DNA of 64,000 nucleotides. Source: Diplocarpon mali. Taxonomy: Eukaryota; Ascomycota; Leotiomycetes; Helotiales; Drepanopezizaceae. The first letter of the stretch is position 1; every line of letters begins with the position of its first letter. Below, piece by piece: positions 1-12,150 of the stretch. The notes beneath the pieces are model-generated. The model searched no databases, was not told where the DNA came from, and saw only the letters and a list, made by a program, of their open reading frames with translations. The stretch covers positions 18,428 through 82,427 of the forward strand of contig JAENRP010000191.1 in NCBI GenBank assembly GCA_024741835.1, in the 5' to 3' direction. Made by a program: the position numbers and the translations under genes.

Positions 1-1923
1 TTAAGTTAAGAGAGAAAAATCCGTTCCTTTATAATCGCTTTGGTAAATGCATTTTTAATATTATACTATCTGCATTTAAGGTCCTTAGCAGCTACTATTG
101 CTATAAATATACAAAGGGTATCTATGCGAACTATCAGCGCGAATATATCGAAGTAGTCTTCTCTATACTATTAAAAGAAGCCCTTAGCTATAAGCCTTGC
201 CTTATAACACTCTAGGGTTCTATCTGCATATATTTTAATTATAAAGACCCACTTTGTTAATACTAGGTTCACATCCTTTAGCGTCGGTTCCTCTATCTAT
301 ATACTATTTGTAATAAGAGAGCTTATTTCCTTATAGATTGCCTTACTCTATACTACTCCATTTTCTAAGTCGTTAATAGCTTTATTATACATCTTTAGAA
401 GAGAGATTTTTATTATCCCCCTAGCGGCTAGAAACGCATTATCTTCGTTAAAGCTCTATTAAAGTTCGAGCTTATAGATCCTATGCGCTATTATAGCCTA
501 GATACGCTTAGACTCGCGTTCGTCTAAGGTATCTTCTAATTCTAGGTCTCTATTCCTCTTTAAAGATATAGGTTCGGCTATAGGTTCTATAGGCTTATCA
601 TTTAGGGAATCGCTTTCTAATAGTAAAGGCTTATTATTACTTATACCTATTTTAGGAATATCCTTTACTATAGGCGCTTTAACTAAAGGGATAATAATAT
701 CAAAGTTATTCTATACTTTAAGCAGTTTGCAGACAATAGGAATAGTCTATTCGGCCTTTAGACAACTAGCTAGTCGTCGATCAGCAGGTGCGCTTAATAT
801 GCCTAAGCTAAGAGAAAGGGGTTATTAGTTCGGCTTAATAGTATTACCATTAAGTAGTATACCTTGCGAATCTCTAAGTATATAAAGCTTTAAAGATAGC
901 TCCTTCCTATTTTAAAATTCGTTAAACTTAACTACTAAAGATGTAATTACTTGCCTTAGATCTAGCGCATATACTATCTATTGCTTTATTATCTATTTAA
1001 TATACCTAATAAATATATACTCTCTACCTTAGTCTATTAGCTTCTTACTCTTTATACCCGCGGGCTAGGACTTCGGGCTAATATAGGAGTAGCAGACGCT
1101 TCTAAAGACGCAGATATAGTCTAAGCTTAATTTTTATCTAAAATATGCCTTATATAGCAATATTTGGGTGCTATTAACTATTAGTCCATTACCTATTCTA
1201 TTTCGCAAGTATACGTCTGCCTTAATCGCAAGGTCTTAAAATTCTAATAGCAGGTTAGCATCTTATAGTAGAGCGCAATAGTCAATCTCTACTTGCTAGA
1301 TGCTTTGCTTAGCGATGCCATTCTAATAAGAACCTTTATATATTATAATTGGTTTATAATAAACTCCTTATTTTGCCTATTTGTTAAGCTTTACCTTAAT
1401 CTCTAATATATTATCAGACCTAATAGCTATTAGCTTTAACTAGGTCTAGCGTTCCTCTATCACTTTCTAAGTTTCCAGCTTTTTTATAAGCTTAGATTTA
1501 GTCTTAGCGCAAATAGTCTATATCTACTAAGTGGAATTATCTACTATTTAAGAAAACCAATTATTTCCTCTAATTAAGGTTGTAAATAGTCTAGCAGTAT
1601 TAATAAATATTAGCGCTAATATTGAATCTTTCTATAGACTAAGCTTAGTTCACATCTAATTTCGAAGTTTTATCAGCTTGCAAATTTAATATACTAGGCG
1701 ATCCTTTAGTACTTAGATCTTCCGTTTTAAGGTTAAGACCTTATATAGGCCCCTCAATTTCTCTAGCCTTAAATGCGCGAATCTTCTATATATTAGCTAA
1801 TACCTTAATAAGCTTTCGACTTCTAATAGCTTTAGTAGCCTATTATCAGTTGATACTTTATTATTAGCAGCTAAAAAGGACTAGTGATAGCAGTTTAAGG
1901 TTTTGCCATTTTCCAGTTGCGAG

Positions 1924-2296
1924 CCTAGCTTAAGAGTCGTTTTTAGTAAAACCGCAAGATCTACTCGCAGTCCTAGCTTAAGAGTCGATTTCCCAGAAAT
2001 AGCAAGATCTACTCGCGGTCCTAGCTTAGGAGTCGTTTCTAACAAATTTGCGAATTTCACTCGCAGTCCTAGCCTAGGAGTCATTTCTGCAAATTTCACT
2101 TGCAATCCTAGCTAAAGAGTCATTATTAGCGAATTTATAAAATCCACTTGCAGTCCTGGCCTAAAAGTCATTTCTGCCAAATTCACTCGTAATCCTAGCT
2201 TAAGAGTCATCTTTAAAGACACCTTACAATCCACCTATAGTCCTAACTCAGGAGTCATTTTCGCGAATTTTACTCGCGATCCTAGCTTAAGAGTCT
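1924..2296 (-). repeat. Internal 48/39-base tandem repeat of Copia-1, copy A
   Basis: A core resembling cctagcttaagagtc recurs at 1924, 1972, 2020, 2068, 2107, 2155, 2194, 2242 and 2281. The spacings are 48, 48, 48, 39, 48, 39, 48 and 39. All are multiples of three, so the array could have encoded 16- and 13-residue repeats in the parent element. Copies B and C carry the same array with one 48-base unit fewer. Confidence 0.85.
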
Positions 2297-4312
2297 ATCT
2301 ATTCTCCTTATCCTCGCTTAATTATATTAAGGCAAAGAGTGCACTTTCCTTAAAGGAATTCACTTATAAGTCCAGCCTAGGAGTCAATTTCTATAATATC
2401 ACCTTTAAGATAATATAAAGTCCATCTTTGATTTTAACCTTAAAGATCACTTTATAATTATTATTTATAAACCATATAAATTAATTATTAAAAACTCTAA
2501 TACAATTCAACTCTATATAGATCTTGCAGCTAAATAAGAGATTAATACTTAAGCTAAGCATAAGGAGAACATTTTACAAAAGGAAAGAAATGCTAGCAAC
2601 ATTTATCTCTACTATACCTATTGAGTCTATATATAACCTTCTACTACCAACCTTAATAGAGCGCCTTTTTATTTTGGTAAGCGGGCCTTTAAATAGGTAG
2701 GGTTTATCAATTATATATACTATACAACTAGTATCACTATACTAGTCGGATTCAAGGATCTTATAGAGATCGGCTTTTAAGATATAAGCATCTTTATTAT
2801 AATTATCATCTGAATTATCGGAAGTAGATTTAGGTCCAAATAACCTACTATTATTATTAGAGGTATCTGCTAAAGTTCTAGCTAAATAGCCTTTTCCTTT
2901 GCCTTTCCTTAGTAGTTGCGGCCTTTAGCAAGATAAAGGCAGTTTACTTCTTAACTTCTGCTTTAATTGCTTTTTAATATTAAAGCTAGCGACTATATCG
3001 ATTAGTTGCCTTTTAACTTTACAATTAGTAATATTATAAGTACTATTATAGAAGTAGCATCCCTAATAAGCTTAAGGGCTTGTCCCGCGCTCCTTCCTCT
3101 TCTCAGGCTTATCGTTACCTTATAACGCGGCATTTGCCGATTTAAAGTGTCCTTTAAGGTCTTACTTAATAGTTCAAAGGAGGTCGATCTTTTTATAGAT
3201 CTTAAGGTTAGATTAGACAAGAAGAGATTATTTTACAATAGCGAACTTAAGAGAGAGGCTATTAAGTAGGAAATTAAAAAGCTGAATTTCCCTAAAAGTC
3301 ATAGCTATCCTAAGATCTATAGCTCTTACTCTCCTTCTCGCTTTATATAGTATAGATTAAGCAAAGTCTATATTTATATCTATATCCTTACTATCTTTAT
3401 CTTTTCTATACTAAAATGAAGTGATCCACTATAGTAGATGCTAAGTATCAAGGGCAGTTATCTAAGAGTATTTTACCTTTAAAGTATCCTATCTTATCTT
3501 CGCATCGTTATAAACTTAAATAAAATCTCAGTCTTTATCGCTTAAACCTCTATTAATCTTAAGCTTACATTTGGCTAAGGCCAGCCTATACTCCTTCTCC
3601 TTTTTCATATTTAAAATCTGCCTTTAGGATTCTCGATTATTATCTACTAAAGCTCTTAAGCTAAGCTTATTTAATATATCTAGCAAATCCTTAGCAATTA
3701 TATTAGCTATTAAAGTAGAAGTAGACGAATCGGTAGAGGGAGTATAAGGGGCTATTCTTACGTATTCAATAAGTGTCTTTTAAATCGCTATTTCAATGCC
3801 TTTACTCTTAAAGTAAAGCTTTAAATCATCGAACTATTATTGCCAGTTCTTCCGAGAGAGTTAGAGGTCTTTAGGCTTAGTATTTCAATTGGAATCGGAT
3901 GCTATTGCCATTTCGAATAGAATTGCGTTTAAAATCAAATAAATTAAATAGTTAAGGGCACTCCTCCTATTGAAAAGTTAAAATAATTAAATAGCAGGTA
4001 TTATAAAAGTATTAAATAGGGAGGAAGTCCTCTTATCGAAAAGAGTTTTTTAAGCTATAACGCAAGGAATCACACCTCTTATGAAATATAGTAAAGCAAA
4101 GAATCACACCTCTTGTAGTACCAAAGGGGTTATAAAGCAAGGAATCATACCTCTTATAATATAAGTTGGCTAAATAGGGAATTATACCTCTTATTCGCCG
4201 ATTGCTTGCCTTTTACTATAAGTCTCATTCAACTTCCTACTAATAGTTGCAGCGCAAGTGCTTTTCAAGGGAAGTTAATAATCTATTATCGGTCTATCTA
4301 AGGCTTATAACC

Positions 4313-4507
4313 TATTAAGCTTAAGTAAGTCGGCGCAGTAGGTATAAGAAACTTCTAAAGGTTGATAGTCGATATATTAGTAAGAGTTAAGGAAGGAAGG
4401 TTACCCCTTTCTTCCCTATAGCTATATACGTATTAATATCCTACTGACTAAGCAGTAGGGTTATATGACAATACATCGGAGTGATAGCTGTATCACCCAT
4501 CTCAACA
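4313..4507 (-). repeat. Copia-1 5' LTR (copy A)
   Basis: This 195-base LTR begins with tattaagcttaag and ends with ctcaaca. The first bases look like a RIP-mutated TGTTGAGC, so the intact ends would have been TGTTGAG..CTCAACA inverted termini. The same 195-base unit occurs at 45631, 52458 and 57911, and starts again at 63854. This copy keeps the least mutated right end. Confidence 0.85.
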
Positions 4508-7500
4508 ACTAGGTCTATTATAAAGGCTAAATAGGAGAACTTTGCATTTATAAAATCTGTACCTTATTCGAAAGGTAGTATACTCCTTTAATTTAGGGTC
4601 TATTTGTATCCGATTAAAAGCGGCTCAAATATTTAATTTTATGAAAATCTTGGCTTTAGATACTCGCCCTAAAAGCTCATCTATCCTTAGAATCGGGTAA
4701 GCGTCCTTTTGAGTTAGTATATTTAGCTTCTAATAGTTTATATAAAATCAGAGGCTACTATCGGCCTTCTTTATAAATAGTACTAGCGAAGCAAAGGGGC
4801 TAGTACTTATTTTAATAAAGCCTTTATCTAAATTCTCAAGTAAGTACTCCTTTATAACCTTAAGCTCCTTAGTAGATTGATAGTAAAGGGGTAAATAGGC
4901 GTTAGGTAAGGGCCCTTTTAACTATATCTTATAATTGTAGTACTGATAGGAAGGGAGGGTATCTGCATCCCTTTTTAAAAAGGCTTATCTTAGAGATTGG
5001 TACTATTTCAAGAGTCGATTGTTAATTAGCTTTTCAATATCGGAATTCTTAGGCTTATATCTTTCCTTTAAAATCCTATCTACTTTATAAATACTAGTTT
5101 AAAAGAACTCAGTCTCCTTATACTTTATATTATAATAAAAGGCATTAGCACTGATTTCGCAAATAGGAACCGCAGCTTTAAGGCATTTGCAAATAGGGTT
5201 AGATTATAATCAATTTATATTAGACTATTTTCTTAGATCTAGCTAAATTATAAGTAAGGGCGCTGGTCTAGTAATAGTAATAAGGATCTTGCGCCTAGCT
5301 AGGACTATTAAATTAACGCAAGACTGTCTTCTATTAATCTATTAAGCTTTATCTATAGCTATTTCCTATTCTTTGCGATTAATATTAGCTTAATAATTGG
5401 ATCGGATCCGAAGTCCTTTAAAAGGGGGAAGACAAATGATGATTTCCTTTGCAAACTAGGAAGATAGGGGGTAATACAAAGGCTATACGAATCGGTTTTC
5501 CTTCGGCTTAAGTTTAAGTCGGAATTAGCGTATCTACTTAACTCTAATAATAGTATTGCATTAGCCTAGGTTGAGAATAACCTAAGGGCAATTGTAAATA
5601 CGCCTTCTATCAATTATTAAGTGAAAGCGCATATAGTATATAGCTTATATGCAAATAGTATTTTAAAATCTATAAATAGGAATAAGGGCTAGAAGAGGAA
5701 GAATTTTAAAGCTAGTCACTTTTAAAAGATATATAAAAAGGGAACAATTTAAAAACAGGTAACTAAAGGCTCTAATATCTACTAAAGCTAATAATAATAC
5801 TTTAAGTCTATTTATACTAATAGTATAAAAGGTTAGGAATTGCTTCCCTTTTATTAAAGAGTTAAGATCTAGCTTTAATAAGTTGCACTTTCGTAGGCCT
5901 AAGTAGGAGTCTTTTCCTAAGCCTTTTCATTTTCCTAATCTTCCTCTATTTTAACCCTATTTTTAATTAAGTCTAAAGTCGGATCATCTTCCTCTATATC
6001 TTTTAAGGCATTAATCTTACTTACAAAAGGGCACTTAGTCTTATAGTAACCAGTTTTACTATAGGTCTAGTAGGTAGCTTACTTAAGGGGCAAAGTAAGA
6101 GAACTAGCTTTAGCTAATATATCTTAGTAAAAAGGGGTAGTAGGCTTTAAGGCTAGTGGCTTAGAAACTCAAGTGGTATTTCCAGCGCTCGGACCGCGAG
6201 CAGTCTTATTAAAAAGCGAACCGGATATCTTTTAATATAATACTAAGGTCGCTTTACTTCTAATCAAAGGGTTAAGAAGTTGATTACTTTAGCGTTCGGC
6301 ATCAAGGGCGTTCAATTGATTAATTATAATAGTATAGTCCTTCCTTTAAAAGGCCTTAGCTAAGGCGCAGGTAGCTCTAAGCTAGGAGGTAATCTTATTC
6401 TATATAAAAAAGAACTACTTAAATCTTAAGACCTCTCTTTAAATTGCGGCAAATTAGAATTAAGCTTAAAACTAAGGAAAAGTTTCTTTAAAATAACTAG
6501 CTTCCCTTATATAGAAGTAGTAGAAAGTAGATCGGAATAGGTCTACCTCTTAATTAGTTAAAAAGTAATTGCTTAGCAGTTCTACTATTTCTTAATAGTT
6601 TCGAAAGGGGTTAGTCTTTAAAAGGTACTAGGATTTAAGGTACATTCGGGCTTATCCTATAGTAGATCTTTAAATAAGGGCTTGGCGAGCTTGCTTATTT
6701 AAATATAAGTTAGCGTTAACTTATAATTGGTCTTAGACTAAAGCTAACTACTACTTATATATTAAAGAGGTTCTATTATTAAAAGGGGTAATCTTTTCAA
6801 TTAGCTGAATTTTTAGCCATTTTATATTTATATCGACTTCTAAAAGAGGCTAGGTCTCGCTTTATCAAAAGTAGGTAGATTCTCGCTTAATAGTCTAATA
6901 TACGCGCTAATCCGTTTCTTAGCTTTAATAAGCTAGGGTCTTTAAGCTAAAGATAGCTTAAGCAATCCTACTAATCTTACTTTGCAATTATCAATTAGAT
7001 TAATCTTAATATTATAAGGATTCCTTTAAACCTAAGACTATTCCTTATAAGACGTTTAGGTTCGAAAAGTCTTATTTATCTCAATTGGCTTAGCTATAGC
7101 ATTATAGTCTTTTACCTTTGGCGGCAGAGGAAGGTCTGGCCTTAGGGGCTAGGGTAAGGGTACTCCCTATAGAAGCTGGTTCCCCGAACAAACTAGGTAC
7201 ATTCCGTATTTACTAACTTCCGGCTAGTAAGGAATTCATTTTACCGATTTTGATTTCGGTAGTGATTCAATTAAAAAGGGGTTTTACAAAAAAAGGGTTC
7301 TAATAGTATAGTGCTCTCTTAACTTCTGCCTATAGCACTTTTATAAAAGGAGTAGTTAAGAAAATCCGGCTAATGAAAGCGTTCCTCAATTATACTAATT
7401 AATAAGCTATACTTAAGCTCTTAATTTGTTTAAGAGATCTTTAAGATCTTAACTTTATTAAAAGTCGAAATAACTGCAAATCAAATTTCAAAAGGGGTAA

Positions 7501-7856
7501 GATATTACTAAAAGCCGTCCTTAGTAGAGAAGAACTTCTTTATTTAATATAATAATATAGAACCGCTAAAGTACAAGATTAAGTATAAGAGTAAGAAGTA
7601 GTGCAAAAGGCGTATTTTATAGGTCTAATACAAAGGAAACAAAGAAGTTAAAGAACCCTCCTTAAGGGAGAGCCCTTCTTCCTTATATATATAGCAGCTA
7701 GAAGCTCTATTGCCTATTTATATAATATTATACAAGAATATCCTTTTATACCTTTAGGGTCGATTCGAGAAAACCCTGCATCGAATCGAGATTGCGAAAC
7801 CTTAAAACGCTGTACTCCTAGGTAATTGCACTAAGTGGAGGTGCAGCCGTTATACG
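4508..7856 (-). mobile_element. Left Ty3/Gypsy retrotransposon, 5' half, RIP-degraded
   Basis: On the minus strand, 4.5-4.9 kb encodes a recognisable Gypsy reverse transcriptase N-terminal half. Visible are remnants of S-P-F-A-S-P-V-L, a run matching A-K-I-F-T-K-L-D, and T-T-F-R-x-R-Y-G, with many stops. The reading breaks off at 4508, about at the NGPA-type position, where the Copia-1 LTR begins. Gag and protease should lie between about 5 and 7.5 kb, but I cannot delimit them. The 5' LTR is at about 7548-7856. I infer that Copia-1 copy A is inserted in this element, since the RT is cut exactly at the LTR edge. Confidence 0.8.
7548..7856 (-). repeat. Gypsy LTR, RIP-mutated copy
   Basis: About 309 bases align by eye with 41489-41798. 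The start tataataatatag corresponds to tgtaacaacacag in the right copy, so the left copy carries C-to-T and G-to-A changes. Shared landmarks are gtgcaaaaggcg, a tataagaatatcctttta stretch and ggtcgattcga. The right-hand boundary is approximate. Confidence 0.75.
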
Positions 7857-10800
7857 AACCTGCAGACTCTTTAAGAGTTTGCAAAGCCGAGATCAAGTCC
7901 TTTCGACTACGATATAATCAAACCCTAAGTCGAATAAAGCTAGAACTTTCGAAAACGTTAGAATGAAAAGTTTTTCTTTCTACTATTTCGAATCAAGGGT
8001 GTTGATTCCGGAATTCTAGAGCGTGCGTATGATTACAAAAGCTAGATACCTGGCTGCGCTGCTTTATATGGTTTTCTTAGTATTTTATATCTCCCCCTTA
8101 TGCTCCAAATACTGCTTTACATATTTTAGGGTCCCTTATCAATTCTCTGATTTTTTCAATTATGATTGATTCCTAAGCCTCTAATACAACTTCTAATAGC
8201 CACTTATATAAACTGTGAATATCTAGGTCTTTCCTCTCGATAAAGTCTTTTATGTTACCCTATATAGAGAGCATAATATTATAATCATTGATCGCAAGTT
8301 ATTATCTTCCTTAAGGTCTTCAGTATAAGTATACTTAATATCAGCTCTAAATTCAACTATGGTGATATGGACCTAGAAAGTAGCGGATTCAGAGTTAAGT
8401 ATTATTAAGTATAACCCTAAGTTAGTACACTTGAAAGTATAACCTTGTATAGTATCCTAGAATCGTGCATAGACGCCAAATCTGTTATCATTTTGCCTTA
8501 TACGTAGTATATTACCGCTTTCATAAATACCCTCTACTCTCGACCTATACTTGCGTACTTTAGGACTGTTCAAATATACACTCATAATTAAATGAAATAT
8601 TTAATAAAGGATATAGAGGGAAAAAAGAAAGTAGTAGTATTTAATAAGGAGAATGAAAAAGATAAGGAAAATATCATATCTCGATAATTTTGTATACAAT
8701 CGATAATAAGAGTTATGATTAAGAGCTGCTACTAAGAAGTAAGATACTTAATTTATTTAAATAAATAGCTCCTATTATTGTAAAGGGCTTTTTTTAAATA
8801 GTGAACCTAAGTCGACTCCGTTTATCAAGGCACCTTTCGAGAATATACTCACCAGAGACCTAAAGGGAATAACTATTAATTAAGATATATATTAGACCTT
8901 TTTCTAAGTAATTAGGAGTCATAATGATAATAGGCTAAATGGTAAAGATATAAGGGGTTTTAAGCTAGTTTCTCCTTATGTATAAATCAGCCTATGGCGT
9001 TTTTCGCTTATACTATACAGTTCAAAACTAACCTAGTATAAGAGGAAAATACTATCTGTACGAGAATAAGAATATGGTCAAGTTGGAGTGAAGAGCTGAG
9101 GCTCTATGGAAGATCAGGCTATCAAAAGAATAATACCCCGCAAGGCCGGTCCTACCGCCGGGGCTTAATTGGAGAAAAACAATGATTAAGAGGCTCCTCA
9201 AACCTCTTATTTCTAAATGGACTCTACGATCATAGGCTCCAATAAGATAGTAAATACTAAAAGGTAGAGTCTAATGACTACTTACGCCCCTTAATCACAA
9301 AAGACAAGTTGCGAAAAAGCAGCTTGGTATGTAACTAGACATTCCGCCAGCATGAGTTCAGTATTTAGTAAAGAAGAGCTACTTGCGTAAGTTCAAGGTT
9401 ATTTTGTAGCCCTGCTTTTTGTCTTTATTTCTATGAATAGTTGAATTAACAAGCGAATAAGCTTCGATATCTGTAGGGAGAGCCGCATAGGTGTTCATAT
9501 TATCTTTGTAATCTCTTAGGGGTTTCAATTGTTATATAGCGAGTATTAAATGTACAGATGACTAGTTCCTCTGCAACATATGTATCTTTATTCTAACCCT
9601 TTTTTTTGCTTCAATATGCTATATTAGTTCTGAAATATAGAGAATAAGCGGGAAGAGCTTTGGTTAGATTAGCTGTAAGGGGGAAAATAGTAAAAAACTC
9701 CTTGCGATTCACTATTTAGTCTATCATACCTATAGTTCCCAATTCCTTAAGTGAGAGTCTAACTTATGCCTTGATCGACAGTTATTCTCTCTAAATCCCA
9801 GGCAAGTATATTTTGAGAAGGTGCATTAATAAATATAATCGCCTTAGGTTCTCTATTCTAGGATAAGCCCTTTACGCTAATAGCAGTTATTTACTTAATT
9901 ATATCAAGCGTCTTTTTGAAAGGCGGCGGCTCTCGATTACAATTCTTTTTATCAACTTTATGAATTCTTCGAAACATATCCTATCCCTTCCTCTTCCTAC
10001 CTATATACCAAAACTCGCCTTTTCCCCCTTTATATCCCTTATCAAGCTTCTTGTTCAGTCGTAGATATATATTTCAACAATCTTAGAGTACACAAGCACA
10101 GGTAAAAAGTAGGGGGTATTTGTAATAGAGGTAAGATTAAAACTTTTCATTTTAAAGCTTTCGAAAAGTGCTATCTCATTCGACTTAGATATTGGTTAAT
10201 TCATATTTAAAAGAAGTTAATCTCAGTTCTGCAGATCCCTTAAAAGAATCTGCTGGTTCGTAGGAGACACCGCGTATAGGTGTTGAGTCGTTGTCTCTCA
10301 TAGCACACCTTAAAGACGCTCTACAATTGATTAGCCTCGCTTTTCGATGTTGTCAATTGATCAGATGATTATTAGAATTAGCATATTCGGCTTCAGTTGT
10401 GAGTATTTAGTCTTGTTATATTGAAAATAAGTTGTTGAACTTTACAAACCTTTCTACAGTTCCAAATCAGATTTCTGCGCTTGCCCGTCGGGAAACCAGA
10501 CTACGCCAGAAGAGAGTCTCTGTAACTGCTAGAAGTCATTCCATTGAAACTGCCCAAGAAATTTCTCAAATTCGCCAACCGAACAGGGCCTCGATACGCG
10601 TTCGTTTCTGCCTAGCATTTCTGGAATAGAAATTCACAGTATTTCAGGTCGGGTACCACTGGCACGATTGTTCAAATTGCTCAATGTATTCAGATTCTAG
10701 AAGTCGCAAATCGCTCGGTGGTTTTGATAGTGAGTCGTAGGTGACCAGATTGTGGATTTCAGTAGGAGTGCTTCGATTACAATTTCCCTGAAAGCAAGAT

Positions 10801-11002
10801 AACAGTAAATGCGCCACAGCAGTGGCGCATCTGACACGCAGAAAAGTCACAAGTCCTTGTCCTCCTAAAACACAAAACGCAGGGAGTCCATGCCTGTAAA
10901 TGTCTTCTGCCTCGGCTCACCTGATAATTTTCTTATTTCGAGCAACGATATAAGCTCCCGCATTGAATTGATATTTTGAGCTCTCTTCCCGATTGCCGAC
11001 TT
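7857..11002. other. AT-rich transition region without a recognisable gene
   Basis: Composition shifts gradually from RIP-type AT-rich sequence to the balanced composition of the gene island. No frame longer than about 75 codons shows a family signature on either strand. One GC-rich hairpin stands out at 9136-9163. The last few hundred bases before 11003 are probably the 3' UTR of the BXI1-type gene. Confidence 0.5.
9136..9163. other. GC-rich bulged hairpin
   Basis: CCCCG (9136-9140) can pair with CGGGG (9159-9163), and CGGT (9147-9150) with ACCG (9154-9157), around a three-base loop. It sits alone in AT-rich sequence. Its function is unknown. A transposon terminal hairpin, or part of a small RNA or terminator, are both possible. 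Confidence 0.4.
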
Positions 11003-12150
11003 TTAGTTGTTCTGTTGGCTGTTGAGAATGCGGAGAATATTCAGGAATAGGTTAATGATGTCCAGGTAGAGACTGATCGCAGCGGCAATCTCCTCTTCAA
11101 CATGATAGTGTCTCATGATAAGCTGCGTATCCACCAAAATGTAGCCCGAGAATATGAGAGCACCAAGACCCGAGTACACCAATTCCGTCGTGCTACTATG
11201 TGGAAAGAACGCGGCCATGAACCCGAATAGAATCAAAGCCTAGAGGAAAAACTCGAAATTAGTATTGCGTCTTAAAGAGATATTTGGTGCGCTTGGGTTG
11301 ATGCAAGAGGCGGGAAGCGTGTCAGAGTAATCATATGAGCGGAAAATGTGCCTCAAGACTCCCGGAACAGCCTGTAAGATATCGGAGAACACGCACCCAA
11401 AGCCCTCCAAAAAGATACGGCGCCCACGATGTAAAGTCGTACTTCGTCTGGCATGCAAATATGGTAAGGGCCATAAATATTCCCGCTGTCAGCAGTACAG
11501 CTTGTAAGACAACTCGGGACTGGTAAAATGATACAATGACAGACACGGAGTATGCTTCGAAAGCTGTAAATCCGCTAGTTGTAAAATGTCAGCGGCAAGT
11601 GGATTTGATAGAACAAGAGATACATACCTCAGGAACAGAAGGTTTGTCGGATAAGACTTTCGTTTCCAGAAGGTAAGAAGCATGAATCCGATAGCACCAA
11701 AGAGCTAGTAAACTTAGTACGCCACGAGAACAGGAGTGTGCGAACATACTGAAACCCACATCATCCACTGGTTGCTTTGGATCCATGATCTGTATGAGTC
11801 GCTAAAGAAGGAAACAGAGCTCAAGACCGCAGTGGCGATGAGTTGGACTGAAAGAATAGCGTAGACCTTGCGGACGAAGGCCATTCGAATGTCTACTGAT
11901 GCTTCCGCCACAGAGCCTCCAAACTAGATATACGTTAGAATCTTCTTCTTTCGAAGACACATACCCTACATACCTTGAAATCATCTGGAATGTTGTCTTC
12001 GCTGCTTCGGGGGTTTCCTCCCAGGAGCGCTGCCTGATCCGTAGAGCTTGGTGATTGGACTGCATAGGAGGGAGGCGCTTGGGAGTAATTTGCAGCATCA
12101 TCAAAAGAGTCGCGCTGAGGCGCTGCTGTGTATCTGGTTGTTCCGGACAT
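11003..12150 (-). CDS. BXI1: Bax inhibitor-1 family membrane protein (BXI1/Ybh3 type)
   Basis: Members of this family are six- or seven-helix membrane proteins of the ER, vacuole or mitochondria, linked to calcium leak, unfolded-protein stress and cell-death control. My model has five exons: 11974-12150, 11750-11923, 11628-11704, 11397-11574 and 11003-11239. It gives 280 residues, a usual length for fungal members. A proline- and serine-rich N-terminus of about 60 residues (with PPSYAV) precedes the conserved VDIRMAFVRKVYAI entry to the first helix. Further family blocks are WKRKSYPTNLLFL, ACQTKYDFTSW and the C-terminal ILVDTQLIMRHYHVEEE, followed by YLDIINLFL; the conserved aspartates there belong to the family's proposed pH-sensing pair. 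All introns keep frame and have GT..AG ends, and three start GTATGT. The longest, of 157 bases, precedes the last exon. It lies tail-on to the AT-rich block and is transcribed toward it. Confidence 0.93.

Larger units (their letters stand above)
1..4507 (-). mobile_element. Copia-1 copy A, RIP-degraded Ty1/Copia retrotransposon (5' part)
   Basis: This is the 5' two-thirds of a minus-strand Ty1/Copia element and runs off the left window edge. Bases 1 to about 250, read on the minus strand, match a Copia reverse transcriptase start (K-A-R-L-I-A-K-G-F, then D-Y-F-x-T-F-A-P-I-V), with in-frame stops where Trp or Gln codons are expected. The integrase and gag parts lie toward 4.3 kb but are too mutated to delimit. 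The sequence is collinear with 59.6-64.0 kb and with 54.1-57.9 kb. It ends with a 195-base LTR at 4313-4507. No intact coding frame survives, so the copy should be immobile. The family assignment rests on the RT motifs and is firm; the inner boundaries are not. Confidence 0.85.
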
